Positions 34,354 to 42,832 of a stretch of 64,000 bases of DNA are shown one piece after another. Within the stretch, counting starts at the first letter, position 1; each line of letters opens with the position of its first letter. The notes beneath the pieces are model-generated. The model was not told the origin of the DNA, did not search any database, and saw only the letters and a program-made list of their open reading frames with translations. Source of the DNA: Rubrobacter_D sp046732815 (GTDB lineage Bacteria; Actinomycetota; Rubrobacteria; Rubrobacterales; Rubrobacteraceae); NCBI GenBank assembly GCA_046732815.1, contig JBKPNW010000001.1, positions 7,141 through 71,140 of the forward strand, given 5' to 3'. The translations under genes were made by a program, and so were the position numbers.

Positions 34354-36384
34354 CTACACCTCCTCGGGATCTACCTCAACGCGAACCTCCAGCCCGGGCG
34401 TGCGGGCGGAGATCCTGGCGGCCAGGGACGCCGCGCGGGCCACGGCGGGCCTTCTCCTGGCCCGGAGCAAGACCCGCCACGTGGCGGTCTCTCCGTTGCG
34501 CCTGAGTAGAACCGGGCCCGACATTTCGACCCCGCGCTCAAGGGCCTGCCGCAGGTGGGATTCTACCGCACCCGAGAGCGCCGTCCGGGAGCCTTCGAAG
34601 GTAAGAGAGGCGGCGTGCCCGAAAGGTGGATAGCCGAGCTCGCGGAGTCTGGGGAGCTCCGCGGCCGCGAACGCCTCGTAGTCACCCCTGACGCCCGTTC
34701 GCAGCGCGTAGTGCTCGGGAAGGCGAGTCTGGACGAGGAGTAGCTTTCGGGCCGCCGCCGCAGCACCGTAGAACAACCTGAAAGCTCGCTCCACCACGTC
34801 GATGCCACTGCCAGCGAGAAATGCGTCGGCGTCGGGTAGGATCACCGCGTCCCACTCGTTATCCAGGATGCGGGGAGCGGTTCCGACCACGACAGGGGCA
34901 TCGGTGTTGTCCTGTTCGTCGGCGGTGACGAGGCCGACCTGCAGACCGAGGAGATCCGAGAGCTCGGCACGCACCCGCTCGACACCGAGGCCCGTCTTCC
35001 GTGCCCGGTTCGAACCGCAATCCGTGCACGGCCCTACCTGCTCAGAGTAGGCGCAGCGGGTGCAGATCAGGGGCCCATCCCGTCCGTGCATGACCAGGGG
35101 CAGATCACAGTTTGGACAACTCTTTACCTTCCCGCAGTGGCTGCACGCAACGGCGGTCGCGTAACCGAGCCGCCTGAGGACGACGCCCGTTTTTCCCCCT
35201 CCTTCCAAGCACCAGCGGCAGGCCCTCTCCAGGGTAGGGCTGAATGTTGCTCCGGAGCCGCGCATGTCTACGATCCGCACCGCGGGCCAAGTCCCCGGCC
35301 GGCCGGCGGGGAGCTCCCGTATACCCTCCCGTCTACGGACCTCGGCGGCGTAAATCCTGAGCGAGGGGAAAGGCGAGAGGAAGAACGTCGCCGACCGTTC
35401 GTGGCGGGCACGCTCCAGAGCCACGTCGCGCACGTGCATGGGGAGTCCTTCGTGACCGGGCTCGGCCCTGTGCGCACCGTTCGGTTCGTCGACCACGCAG
35501 ATCGAACCCGGCTGTGCGAGCCCGAGGAGCGCCGCCGTCCTGGTCCCGACCACCACGTCCACGCTCCCCCCACGTGCGGCCTCGTGGACGGCGGCCCTGC
35601 CACGGCCCAGGCCACCGTGGTACGGGGCGACCGTGTGTCCGTGCGGGAGCGCCCGCCGCAGGAGATGCACCAGCCGCTCGACCGAATCTACCTCAGGTGC
35701 CAGCACGAGAGCCTGCTTCCCGGCTTCCAGTGTTGCCAGGACTATGGCCGCGACCGCAGAGTGTTCCCCTCGTCTGACTGTCCTCCACAAGAAGGGGCCG
35801 CCGCTGTTTACGGCGCGTTGCGCGGTCCGTGCATAGGGAGCGAGACGGTCCCTGGCAGCATGCTCGCCCAGGGTAGAGTGCGAGGGGCCCTGCTCCTCCC
35901 TGCGTACGAGTCTTACAGCGCCTCTACGGACGAGATCGCGCAGAGAGCTCCGGCTCGCGCCCGTCTTTGCGAGCAGCGTCGAGACCCTGCATGCGCCTCC
36001 GTGCGCATGCAGGGTCTCGAAAAGGTCGCGCTGCCGTGGAGCGCGGGCCAGGTCAGGTTCTGCGGCGGCACGGACAACGGCCCATTCCGCTGTCGCCTTC
36101 CGCGGTATCGACGGGGCGAGAATAATCCGCCCTTCCATCTCTGCCGCACGCAGCCCCTCGGGCCCCCCGAGGCCCCGTTGGACGGCCGCGCGCCCGAGGG
36201 TAGTGTCGATCTCCCAGGGCCAGTTCGGTTCAGGATCTATCACGCGGTAGCGCGCCGTTTCGAGGCCCGGCGGCAGCGCGGCCCTCAATACCACCGGCAA
36301 AGGGACTGCTGCGTCCTCGTGGATCCGGATGCAGACCTCCACGAGCTCGGGTTGCAGTGAGAGTTTGGGTACCAGTGCGAGCAT
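34354..36384 (-). CDS. priA: PriA-family primosomal protein, helicase motifs degenerate; true N-terminus probably further upstream
   Basis: 676 residues from the first ATG of the frame (36384). The Walker A site (usually GVTGSGKT) is replaced by TVRRGEHSAV and the DEEH box by DEPN, so ATPase activity is doubtful, as known for actinobacterial PriA. The double zinc-binding module (CSHC...CPNC...CTRC...CTDC) near residues 410-450 and the C-terminal domain are intact. The frame continues 5' of 36384 with an excellent PriA N-terminal domain (YARVSLL, then SYGIPERL and GVVVD), but no ATG, GTG or TTG occurs in it; see the separate upstream entry. Confidence 0.85.
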   Translation of the reverse strand: MLALVPKLSLQPELVEVCIRIHEDAAVPLPVVLRAALPPGLETARYRVIDPEPNWPWEIDTTLGRAAVQRGLGGPEGLRAAEMEGRIILAPSIPRKATAEWAVVRAAAEPDLARAPRQRDLFETLHAHGGACRVSTLLAKTGASRSSLRDLVRRGAVRLVRREEQGPSHSTLGEHAARDRLAPYARTAQRAVNSGGPFLWRTVRRGEHSAVAAIVLATLEAGKQALVLAPEVDSVERLVHLLRRALPHGHTVAPYHGGLGRGRAAVHEAARGGSVDVVVGTRTAALLGLAQPGSICVVDEPNGAHRAEPGHEGLPMHVRDVALERARHERSATFFLSPFPSLRIYAAEVRRREGIRELPAGRPGTWPAVRIVDMRGSGATFSPTLERACRWCLEGGGKTGVVLRRLGYATAVACSHCGKVKSCPNCDLPLVMHGRDGPLICTRCAYSEQVGPCTDCGSNRARKTGLGVERVRAELSDLLGLQVGLVTADEQDNTDAPVVVGTAPRILDNEWDAVILPDADAFLAGSGIDVVERAFRLFYGAAAAARKLLLVQTRLPEHYALRTGVRGDYEAFAAAELPRLRELGYPPFGHAASLTFEGSRTALSGAVESHLRQALERGVEMSGPVLLRRNGETATWRVLLRARRRPAVARAASLAARISARTPGLEVRVEVDPEEV

Positions 36385-36461
36385 CTCTTCGCGGGCACGC
36401 TCGCTCTCGTTTTCCGTATCGACTACTACACCGAGACGGTGCCTTCCCGAGAGCGGCGCGA

Positions 36462-36776
36462 CTACGGCACTTCCGACCCGAACCCTCGCGCGCAGGCGCT
36501 CTGGTATCCCGTAGCTGAGAGGAGGAAGTGCGTGCGTGGGTATGAGAAGGCTAACCCTCGCGTACGATTCTTGGGGCCCCCGATGAGCACCATGTTCGCC
36601 AGCAGTGCCACGGCGGGGCGAATCGTAATCGTCAGATTCGGCTTCTTGTAGATACGGTAGCGTATCTCCGACGGTAGCACCTCCAGAACTTTCGGGACCA
36701 TCTCAGTGTACGAGTCTACGAGATTTTGCGTACCCCGTCTTGAGGCTGCGAGCCTGTACCTGCTGAGTGCCCCCAA
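36462..36776 (-). CDS. Reading frame upstream of priA, possibly its frameshifted N-terminus or a separate small gene
   Basis: 104 codons in the frame one base off from priA. From about residue 26 (MVPKVLEVLP) to about 70 (NMVLIGGP) its third codon positions are clearly GC-rich, while the priA frame over the same bases is not. After a GGGGCCCCC run at 36573-36581 the coding signal passes to the priA frame (QESYARVSLL). Either a one-base indel in that run has split priA, or a separate short gene overlaps a priA gene that uses an unusual start. The part before the run does not resemble PriA and is not recognised. Confidence 0.35.
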   Translation of the reverse strand: MGALSRYRLAASRRGTQNLVDSYTEMVPKVLEVLPSEIRYRIYKKPNLTITIRPAVALLANMVLIGGPKNRTRGLAFSYPRTHFLLSATGYQSACARGFGSEVP

Positions 36777-36925
36777 GAGCGCGCCCCTTCTCCGAGCTTC
36801 GGTGAACAGGTCTGACCTACGCCGAGCACGTCAGGCTCTGTCCGGGGTGCGCCACGGGACTCAACTGCGTGCACTACGCCCCGACGGCGCTTCTTGGCCG
36901 GAGGCCTCCCCGCGGGGTTAGCGAG

Positions 36926-36945
36926 CCCACCGCCGGACCGGTGGG
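36926..36945 (-). terminator. GC-rich hairpin downstream of metK
   Basis: CCCACCG and CGGTGGG pair around a six-base loop (GTCCGG), 43 bases after the metK stop on the reverse strand. No T-tract follows, so it may slow transcription or act through another mechanism. The 212 bases between metK and the next frame hold nothing else beyond a CCCCGCGGGG palindrome near 36909. Confidence 0.35.
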
Positions 36946-36988
36946 ATTTCCGGTGCGTAAGAGGAAGACGCGGGACGACCGGGCGAAA

Positions 36989-38224
36989 CTAGAAGCCGGC
37001 GGCGCGGCGGAGGTCGTCGGCCCGCGAAGTCTCCTCCCAGGTGAATCCTGGTTCGCTGCGGCCGAAGTGGCCGTAGGCGGCGGTACGAGCGAAGATGGGG
37101 TTCCTCAGGCCGAGGTCGCGGATGATGGCGCCGGGCCTGAGGTCGAAGTGCTCCTGGACGAGCGCGCCTAGGGTCGCTGGGTCTGTCCTTGCGGTGCCGA
37201 ACGTCTCGACCATCACGCTGACGGGGTGGGCGACGCCGATCGCGTACGCCACCTGGACCAGACACCGGCCCGCGAGGCCGGCCGCGACGAGGTTCTTTGC
37301 GACCCACCTGGCCGCGTAGGAGGCCGAGCGGTCGACCTTCGTGGGATCCTTGCCCGAGAACGCGCCCCCGCCGTGCGGGGCGGATCCCCCGTAGGTGTCG
37401 ACTATGATCTTGCGTCCCGTGAGGCCCGTGTCGCCCTGCGGACCGCCCGTGACGAACCTGCCCGTGGGGTTGACCATGATCTCGGTAGCGCCGGGATCGA
37501 GGTACTCTTCGGGCATTACGGGGCGTATGACTGTGTCGAGGAGGTCATCCCTTATGTGCGCCTCCGCACCTTCGCGGTGCTGGGCGGAGATCAGGATCTT
37601 CTCGATCCCGACCGGCGTGTCCCCCTCGTAGCGTACGGAAACCTGGCTCTTGCCATCAGGCCTGAGGTAGCCGAGGACGCCGCTCTTGCGGACCTCTGAA
37701 AGCCGGCGGGTGAGCGCGTGGGCCAGCGTGATCGGGAGCGGCATCAACTCTTCCGTCTCCTCGCAGGCATAGCCGAACATCATCCCCTGGTCGCCGGCCC
37801 CTATCTCGTCGAGAGCATCGTCGTTCCTCGCCTCGAGCGCCCGGTCCACCCCCTGCGCGATGTCTGCAGACTGCGGGTCGATGGAGACGATCACGCCACA
37901 GGTCTCGGCGTCGAAGCCGAACTTCGCCCGCGTGTAGCCTATCTTCGCTACCTTCTCCCGCACCAGGGTGGGGATGTCCACGTAGGTCGTGGTCGTTATC
38001 TCGCCTGCCACGACTACGAGGCCGGTCGTCACCAGCGTCTCACAGGCCACCCTACTCAGGGGGTCGTCCGCGAGCGCCGCGTCGAGGATTGTGTCGGAGA
38101 TCTGGTCAGCTATCTTGTCGGGATGGCCCTCGGTGACGGACTCGGAGGTGAACAGGTGGGAGGATCTCAGCTTCTGGTCGTCGGCCGCGTTCCAGGTGGT
38201 CGGACCTGCCGCTCTCTCCACCAT
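36989..38224 (-). CDS. metK: S-adenosylmethionine synthetase
   Basis: 411 residues. SVTEGHPDKIADQISD near residue 30, GAGDQGMMFGYA near 140, and GGGAFSGKDPTKVDRSA near 285 are the ATP, methionine and phosphate loops. It makes SAM from methionine and ATP. Its start lies two bases after the coaBC stop, leaving no room for a SAM riboswitch directly upstream. Confidence 0.98.
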   Translation of the reverse strand: MVERAAGPTTWNAADDQKLRSSHLFTSESVTEGHPDKIADQISDTILDAALADDPLSRVACETLVTTGLVVVAGEITTTTYVDIPTLVREKVAKIGYTRAKFGFDAETCGVIVSIDPQSADIAQGVDRALEARNDDALDEIGAGDQGMMFGYACEETEELMPLPITLAHALTRRLSEVRKSGVLGYLRPDGKSQVSVRYEGDTPVGIEKILISAQHREGAEAHIRDDLLDTVIRPVMPEEYLDPGATEIMVNPTGRFVTGGPQGDTGLTGRKIIVDTYGGSAPHGGGAFSGKDPTKVDRSASYAARWVAKNLVAAGLAGRCLVQVAYAIGVAHPVSVMVETFGTARTDPATLGALVQEHFDLRPGAIIRDLGLRNPIFARTAAYGHFGRSEPGFTWEETSRADDLRRAAGF

Positions 38225-38226
38225 CT

Positions 38227-39297
38227 CTATCTCTCCTCGTCCATCTCGGCCATCATGCTCTCCAGGATGGCACTGGCTACCTCCTCTTTGGAGGCCCAGG
38301 GGACGAAACGCTCCTTTGAGGGACCGACGATGTAGACCTCGTTATCGACGGTTCCGAAACCCACCCCTCTTTGCGTGATATCGTTGCCCACCACGAGGTC
38401 CGCTCCCTTGCTCTCGAGCTTCTCGCGGGCGTCGTCCACGGGGTCCCCGTGCGTCGCCGCGAATCCTACCACAAAGAGGTCGGGGTACCGCTGCGTGACG
38501 GCCTCGAGAATGTCGGCCGTGGGGGCGAGCTCCAGGCTCGTCGTACCTGCCCTGCGCCGGATCTTCTCTCCTACCGGTGAGGCCGGTGTGAAATCGGAGA
38601 CTGCCGCGGCCATAACGAGCGCGTCGGCGCCCGCGGCCAGATCCAGGACCGCCTCCCTCAGCTCTTCCACGGTCTCTACGGCGTGGTGCGTGGTCCCCGG
38701 CTCGGCATCGTCGACGTTGGCGGCCACGACGGTCACGCTCGCGCCCAGCCGCAGAGCCTCGCGGGCCAGGGCGAACCCCATCTTTCCCGAGGAGCGGTTC
38801 CCGATAAATCTCACGCTGTCTATGGGCTCCCTGGTACCACCGGCCGTCACGAGGAGCCGTAGGCCACCCAAAGGGCCACCGAGGCTTCCGAGCACTCCGG
38901 CGACTAGCTCTGCCGGAAGGGCCATGCCGCCTCCCCGACCGTCTATGATGCGGCATCCGTCTTCCCGGAGAAGCTTCAGGTTCTCGCGCATGGCGGGGTG
39001 GACGGCCGTGCCGGCGTCGAGGTCGGGGGCGACGATAATTTTGGCGGGAGGAACACCTTCGAGGCCATGGGCGAGTCTGGCCAACATCTCCGGGAGCGCC
39101 GGGGCATAGAGCACAGCCTCGGGAGCCTCCGAGGGTTCTTCTACCAAGGTCACTTCACGGAAAGCCGCGGGACCGACGAAGCGGCGGGCATCGTGGCTCA
39201 GGATCACCTCCACCCTGTTCCCCGCCTTTACTATCTCGCTGGCCACAGCGGGCATCGCCAGAGCCCCCGGAGAAGCTCCGACGGAGATCAGGATCAA
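38227..39297 (-). CDS. coaBC: CoaBC-family protein: intact phosphopantothenoylcysteine synthetase, degenerate decarboxylase domain
   Basis: 356 residues, shorter than the usual about 400. The C-terminal CoaB half (from about residue 150) is complete: LLVTAGGTREPIDSVRFIGN, AAVSDF, and GEKIRR. The N-terminal CoaC half starts normally (RRFVGPAAFREVTL) but lacks the segment with the catalytic histidine, and PAMNxxMW becomes PDLDAGTAVH while the LACGExGxGRM lid region is missing. The flavin-dependent decarboxylation of phosphopantothenoylcysteine may therefore be lost or altered. It lies in the conserved run mihF-gmk-rpoZ-coaBC-metK. Confidence 0.88.
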   Translation of the reverse strand: MILISVGASPGALAMPAVASEIVKAGNRVEVILSHDARRFVGPAAFREVTLVEEPSEAPEAVLYAPALPEMLARLAHGLEGVPPAKIIVAPDLDAGTAVHPAMRENLKLLREDGCRIIDGRGGGMALPAELVAGVLGSLGGPLGGLRLLVTAGGTREPIDSVRFIGNRSSGKMGFALAREALRLGASVTVVAANVDDAEPGTTHHAVETVEELREAVLDLAAGADALVMAAAVSDFTPASPVGEKIRRRAGTTSLELAPTADILEAVTQRYPDLFVVGFAATHGDPVDDAREKLESKGADLVVGNDITQRGVGFGTVDNEVYIVGPSKERFVPWASKEEVASAILESMMAEMDEER

Positions 39298-39321
39298 AGC
39301 GTTAAGGCTTGCGCCCCTGCG

Positions 39322-39684
39322 TCAGGCCGCGCCCTCGTCACCGGGAGCGCCGGAGTCGATGTCGGCCTCCTGGGGAACGCCGGCGCCGGCGGGCGGGCTG
39401 ATGAAGTCGTCGGCATCGGCGGCCCCGACCTGTTCCTCCACATCCTCCGCGGGCTGCCGGAAGGAGACGTCGAGCTTGTCCTGGCGCAACTCCTCGATGG
39501 CGATGGTCAGCGGGTGTTGGGAACGGGTGTGGACCTGCGGGCCGGGGATGCCCAGGGCATCATTCAGGCCGAGGGTCGAAGTGTACTCGTTGATCTGGCG
39601 GGCCCTCTTGGCACTCGCCACGGCCAGGCCGTAGCGGGAGTCCACCTTGCCAAGCAGCTCGTCTATCTTAAGGTCGTGCAGCAT
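39322..39684 (-). CDS. rpoZ: DNA-directed RNA polymerase omega subunit
   Basis: 120 residues. KIDELLGKVDSRYGLAVASAKRARQIN is the omega signature, and the IAIEEL motif follows near residue 60. An acidic, Pro/Gly-rich tail of about 45 residues (from residue 76) is longer than in most omegas. Omega stabilises the beta-prime subunit. It overlaps gmk by 17 bases. Confidence 0.93.
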   Translation of the reverse strand: MLHDLKIDELLGKVDSRYGLAVASAKRARQINEYTSTLGLNDALGIPGPQVHTRSQHPLTIAIEELRQDKLDVSFRQPAEDVEEQVGAADADDFISPPAGAGVPQEADIDSGAPGDEGAA

Positions 39685-40249
39685 CTCTGCCTCCTCTTAC
39701 TATCGATTCCAGCTTCGCGATCATGTCCTTGCGGGCCCGCTCGCGGTCCTCGTTTACGACCTCGTGGTCGAACTCATCGCGGGCGGCGACCTCCCCTACG
39801 GCGGTGGCCAGCCGACTCTCCAAGGCCTCTTCCGTCTCGGTGGCCCTGCCCGTCAGCCTGCGGCGCGTCTCCTCCAGGGAGGGCGCACGGACGAAGACCA
39901 TCTCGGCATCGGGACGTTTTATTTGCACCTGCCTCGCGCCCTGGAGCTCGAGCTCGAGGATCACAGACTTTCCCTCATCCAGGAACTCCTCGACTTTCTG
40001 CTCGGGCGTCCCATAGAGATTACCAGAGTACTCGGCCCACTCAAGGAAGCGGCCCTCCGAGATCCAACGCTCGAACTCGCTCCGGGAGAGGAAGATGTAG
40101 TCTCTGCCATCTACCTCGCCCGGACGTGGGGGCCGCGTCGTCGCCGAGACAGAGTACGCCAGTTCAGGTACAGCTTCCAGAGAGGCTTTGATCAGGGTCG
40201 ACTTTCCTGCTCCGGAGGGGCCGGAGACGACGATCAGCCTTCCTCGCAC
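39668..40249 (-). CDS. gmk: Guanylate kinase
   Basis: 193 residues. P-loop GPSGAGKST near residue 10, SATTRPPRPGE and DGRDYIFLS near 40-55 bind GMP, and FLEWAEYSGNLYGTP and ELELQGARQV are typical. It phosphorylates GMP to GDP. It is preceded by mIHF, overlapping it by 16 bases, as in most actinobacteria. Confidence 0.97.
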   Translation of the reverse strand: MRGRLIVVSGPSGAGKSTLIKASLEAVPELAYSVSATTRPPRPGEVDGRDYIFLSRSEFERWISEGRFLEWAEYSGNLYGTPEQKVEEFLDEGKSVILELELQGARQVQIKRPDAEMVFVRAPSLEETRRRLTGRATETEEALESRLATAVGEVAARDEFDHEVVNEDRERARKDMIAKLESIVRGGRDAARP

Positions 40250-40560
40250 CCTAGAGCCCTGATCAAACGGTCCCTCTGCCCGTGGGTGAGCCCGACGAGA
40301 GTCTTGGAGCGGCTTATGCCCGCTTCCCTCATCACCCGCGTGACCTTGATGCGGCCCATGCCCTTGACGGCGAGGAGCATCTCCTCAACCTTGGCGCCCC
40401 TGAGCTCCTCGGAGGGGTCCATGAGGAGATCGTAGATCCCTAGGGCTCCGCTCTTGAGGTCCCGCTTGGTCTGGGCCCTCGCGAAGCGTACTCTGTTGGC
40501 CTCCTCCAGCGCGCTCCGGCGTTCGTCGGCCGTCCGTTCTGGTGCCCGCCTCAACATCAA
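40234..40560 (-). CDS. mihF: Actinobacterial integration host factor (mIHF)
   Basis: 108 residues. The helix-two-turn-helix region GMGRIKVTRVMREAGIS and the ending LTHGQRDRLIRAL match mIHF of mycobacteria and streptomycetes, a nucleoid-associated protein unrelated to proteobacterial IHF. First gene of the run ending at fmt; a promoter is expected in the 28 bases or so before it, but no clear boxes are seen. Confidence 0.93.
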   Translation of the reverse strand: MMLRRAPERTADERRSALEEANRVRFARAQTKRDLKSGALGIYDLLMDPSEELRGAKVEEMLLAVKGMGRIKVTRVMREAGISRSKTLVGLTHGQRDRLIRALGCEEG

Positions 40561-40588
40561 CGGCTCAGTATATCATCGCCGGGAGAAG

Positions 40589-41215
40589 CTAGGATGATCG
40601 GTGGTGGCTCCCGACTTGACTTCCTTCCCCGCTGCCACCGCGCCTCCTCTGGCGGTATCTCCTTGTCTTGTGCCTGTTGCCGCACGTCTCCATGGCACAC
40701 CACCGGCCGGTTCGGCTCTTGGAGTGGTCGAAGTACGCCCAACGGCAGTCCTCGGCGGCGCAGATCTTTATCCGCGCCCAGGTCCCCTTCGAGGCGGCGA
40801 CGACAACGTCAGCGAGGATGCGGCAGAGCGCACCCTTCACTCCGCCCTCCCCGCCCGCGAGCTCGGGCTTCGACGCCTCGCCAAGACGGACCACGAGCGG
40901 CAACTCGTCGAAGCTTACCCTGGCCGCGGCTGTTCGTCCTCGCGGCGACCCGGAGTTGGCGGAAGCCGCCTCACGCAGGGCGTCTCTCACCTCTACGGCG
41001 AGTCGGAGATCCTGCGCCCCCACCTTCTCGTCTCTCCCAAGGAGTCCCCGCGCGACCAGCCAGGCCCCGAGCCTCTCGGGACTCCTCAATCCTTCCCTCT
41101 CCGCCTCAGGCTTTTCCGCGTGCTCCCCGAATCGCTCCAGATCGACCGTGTTGAGGAACTCGTTGACGAGCCGCACCTCTGCAGGGACCTCGCCCTCCGG
41201 TATGCGCTGGTCCAC
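40589..41215 (-). CDS. CGNR zinc-finger / ABATE-domain regulator
   Basis: 208 residues from GTG at 41215 with GGAGG upstream. The N-terminal ABATE-like domain runs to about residue 150; the C-terminal CGNR zinc finger has Cys in KICAAEDCRWAYFD (two Cys) and RWCAMETCGNRHKTRRYRQRR (two Cys), a treble-clef DNA-binding motif. Such proteins are predicted stress- or antibiotic-linked transcription regulators. It diverges from the MFS exporter gene with a 113-base shared promoter region, which suggests it controls that exporter. Confidence 0.9.
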   Translation of the reverse strand: MDQRIPEGEVPAEVRLVNEFLNTVDLERFGEHAEKPEAEREGLRSPERLGAWLVARGLLGRDEKVGAQDLRLAVEVRDALREAASANSGSPRGRTAAARVSFDELPLVVRLGEASKPELAGGEGGVKGALCRILADVVVAASKGTWARIKICAAEDCRWAYFDHSKSRTGRWCAMETCGNRHKTRRYRQRRRGGSGEGSQVGSHHRSS

Positions 41216-41328
41216 TCAGGGCCTCCTCTGTCCAGTTCGACACCATTGTACGCGAAAGACGGTTTAACGATGTGCCAACACCGGTATAACTGATTGATGG
41301 TGTTCAATATTGGATACGGGAGGCCCTG
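41216..41328. promoter_or_regulatory. Divergent promoter region between the CGNR regulator and the MFS exporter
   Basis: For the exporter, TATAAC (41285-41290) follows TTTAAC (41263-41268) after 16 bases. For the regulator, a TACAAT -10 box reads on the reverse strand at 41245-41250. CACCAT (41241-41246) and ATGGTG (41297-41302) form an inverted pair; one half touches the regulator's -10. The two ribosome sites are mirror images: CAGGGCCTCC (41217-41226) and GGAGGCCCTG (41319-41328) are a perfect 10-base inverted repeat. An operator here is plausible but unproven. Confidence 0.5.
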
Positions 41329-42753
41329 GTGTCTGTGGTTGGCGGGAGTGATAGAGCGAAGGCGATTGCGCTAATACTGTTGTGCGGCGCCTCGTTCGTG
41401 GCCGTGCTCGACGTCACGATCGTCACCATCGCCCTGCCTTCGGTGCGGAGGGAGCTGGGTTTCGCGGGGGGTGAGGTGCAGTGGGTCCTCACCGGTTACG
41501 CGCTCTCCTTTGGCGGCCTGCTGCTTCTCATGGGCCGCGCCGGCGACCTCTACGGCAGGCGTCGCCTGTTCGTGGTGGGGCTCGCCACGTTCGCCGCCGC
41601 CTCGTTGTGGGGAGGTCTGGCGTGGGCGCTCTGGGTGCTTGTGGCCGCGCGCCTCTTGCAGGGCGTTGGCGGGGCGGCGCTCGTACCGGCCTCGCTCGCG
41701 CTGGTAACGGCCATCTTCGCCGAGGGGGAGGAACGAAACCGCGCCATGGGGGTCTACGGGGCGATGGCGGGTTTGGGGTTCGTGTTCGGGATGGTGCTCG
41801 GGGGCGTAATCACGGAATTCCTGGGGTGGCGGTGGGTGTTTTTCGTGAACGTGCCGGTGGCGCTTGCGGTGCTCTCGCTCGCGCCGGTCGTGATCCCTGA
41901 GAGCAAAGATGAGGCGGCCCCGCCTACGCTGGACTTTGCGGGAGCGGCTACTGCCACCTTCGGTCTCGCCACCATGATCTATGCCGTGTCGGAGGCACCG
42001 CACAACGGATGGTTCTCCCCCACGACGATCTGCGCGGCCGGGCTAGGGGTGGCCCTACTGGGTGTGTTCGTTGCCGTCGAGCGCCGCGCGAAAGCGCCGC
42101 TGGTGCCCTTACGTATCTTCGGTCGTCGCGGCGTTGCCGTCACAAACGCGGCGGTGATCCTCAAATCTATGGTCGGCGCGGCGCAACTCTACGTTTTCAC
42201 GCTGTACTTTCAGGACGCCCTGGGCTATACGCCGCTTCAGGCAGGTCTCTTCTTCGTCCCGATGACCGCCGCGTCGGTCGTCGCCTCTCCCTTCGCCGGA
42301 CGGCTCACGAGCAGGCTGGGCGAGAAGTGGACGGCCGCCTGGGGGTTCGCCATCTCGGGGGTCGGGCTGATGCTGGTAGCGTCGCTCGTGCCCTCCGCGG
42401 GCGGACTGGTAGCCTTGCTCTTCGGCATGGCGGTCGCGGAAGCCGGGTTCGTGATCGCGAACGTGCCTTTGACCCTCGCGGCCACGGGGGACGTCGGGGA
42501 AGACGAGCGGGGCCTGGCCTCGGGGATTTTGAGCACTTCCACGGAGTTCGGCAACGCCCTCGGTTGGGCCACGGTCGCGGCCGTGATCACCACGGTCGCG
42601 GACAGCGGATCAGGAGGCACCGACGCCCTCCTCAGCGGGCTAAGTTGGGGACTCTGGTCCGCGGTCGCCTTCGCCGGGCTAGCCCTGGTGCTCGTGATCC
42701 TGTTCATGCGCCCGGAGATCGCGAAAGACAAGAGCCGGGACAGCGCGCCGTAA
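41329..42753 (+). CDS. MFS drug exporter, DHA2 (EmrB/QacA) family, 14 segments
   Basis: 474 residues from GTG at 41329 with GGGAGG six bases before. Fourteen hydrophobic segments; motif LDVTIVTIALPSVRREL (motif D1) in the first, GRAGDLYGRRR (motif A) after the second, LLQGVGGAALVPASLA (motif B), and a motif C-like GFVFGMVLGG in the fifth. These proton-driven pumps export drugs and cationic compounds. Substrate unknown. The neighbouring CGNR regulator probably senses it. The tail is basic and short. Confidence 0.92.
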   Translation: MSVVGGSDRAKAIALILLCGASFVAVLDVTIVTIALPSVRRELGFAGGEVQWVLTGYALSFGGLLLLMGRAGDLYGRRRLFVVGLATFAAASLWGGLAWALWVLVAARLLQGVGGAALVPASLALVTAIFAEGEERNRAMGVYGAMAGLGFVFGMVLGGVITEFLGWRWVFFVNVPVALAVLSLAPVVIPESKDEAAPPTLDFAGAATATFGLATMIYAVSEAPHNGWFSPTTICAAGLGVALLGVFVAVERRAKAPLVPLRIFGRRGVAVTNAAVILKSMVGAAQLYVFTLYFQDALGYTPLQAGLFFVPMTAASVVASPFAGRLTSRLGEKWTAAWGFAISGVGLMLVASLVPSAGGLVALLFGMAVAEAGFVIANVPLTLAATGDVGEDERGLASGILSTSTEFGNALGWATVAAVITTVADSGSGGTDALLSGLSWGLWSAVAFAGLALVLVILFMRPEIAKDKSRDSAP

Positions 42754-42832
42754 GCGCCCGAGCAGGGTATCTGACTGCGACGTGCCCAAGCACGCAGCCT
42801 GGCGATCATTCCTCTACCTCCAAGCCACCAGA

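Noticed and set aside
36989..38224. Any mobile element or phage gene in the accessory parts
   Set aside because: No transposase, integrase, terminal inverted repeats or phage structural gene was seen anywhere in the window.
38225..38226. SAM riboswitch expected before metK
   Set aside because: Only two bases separate coaBC and metK.
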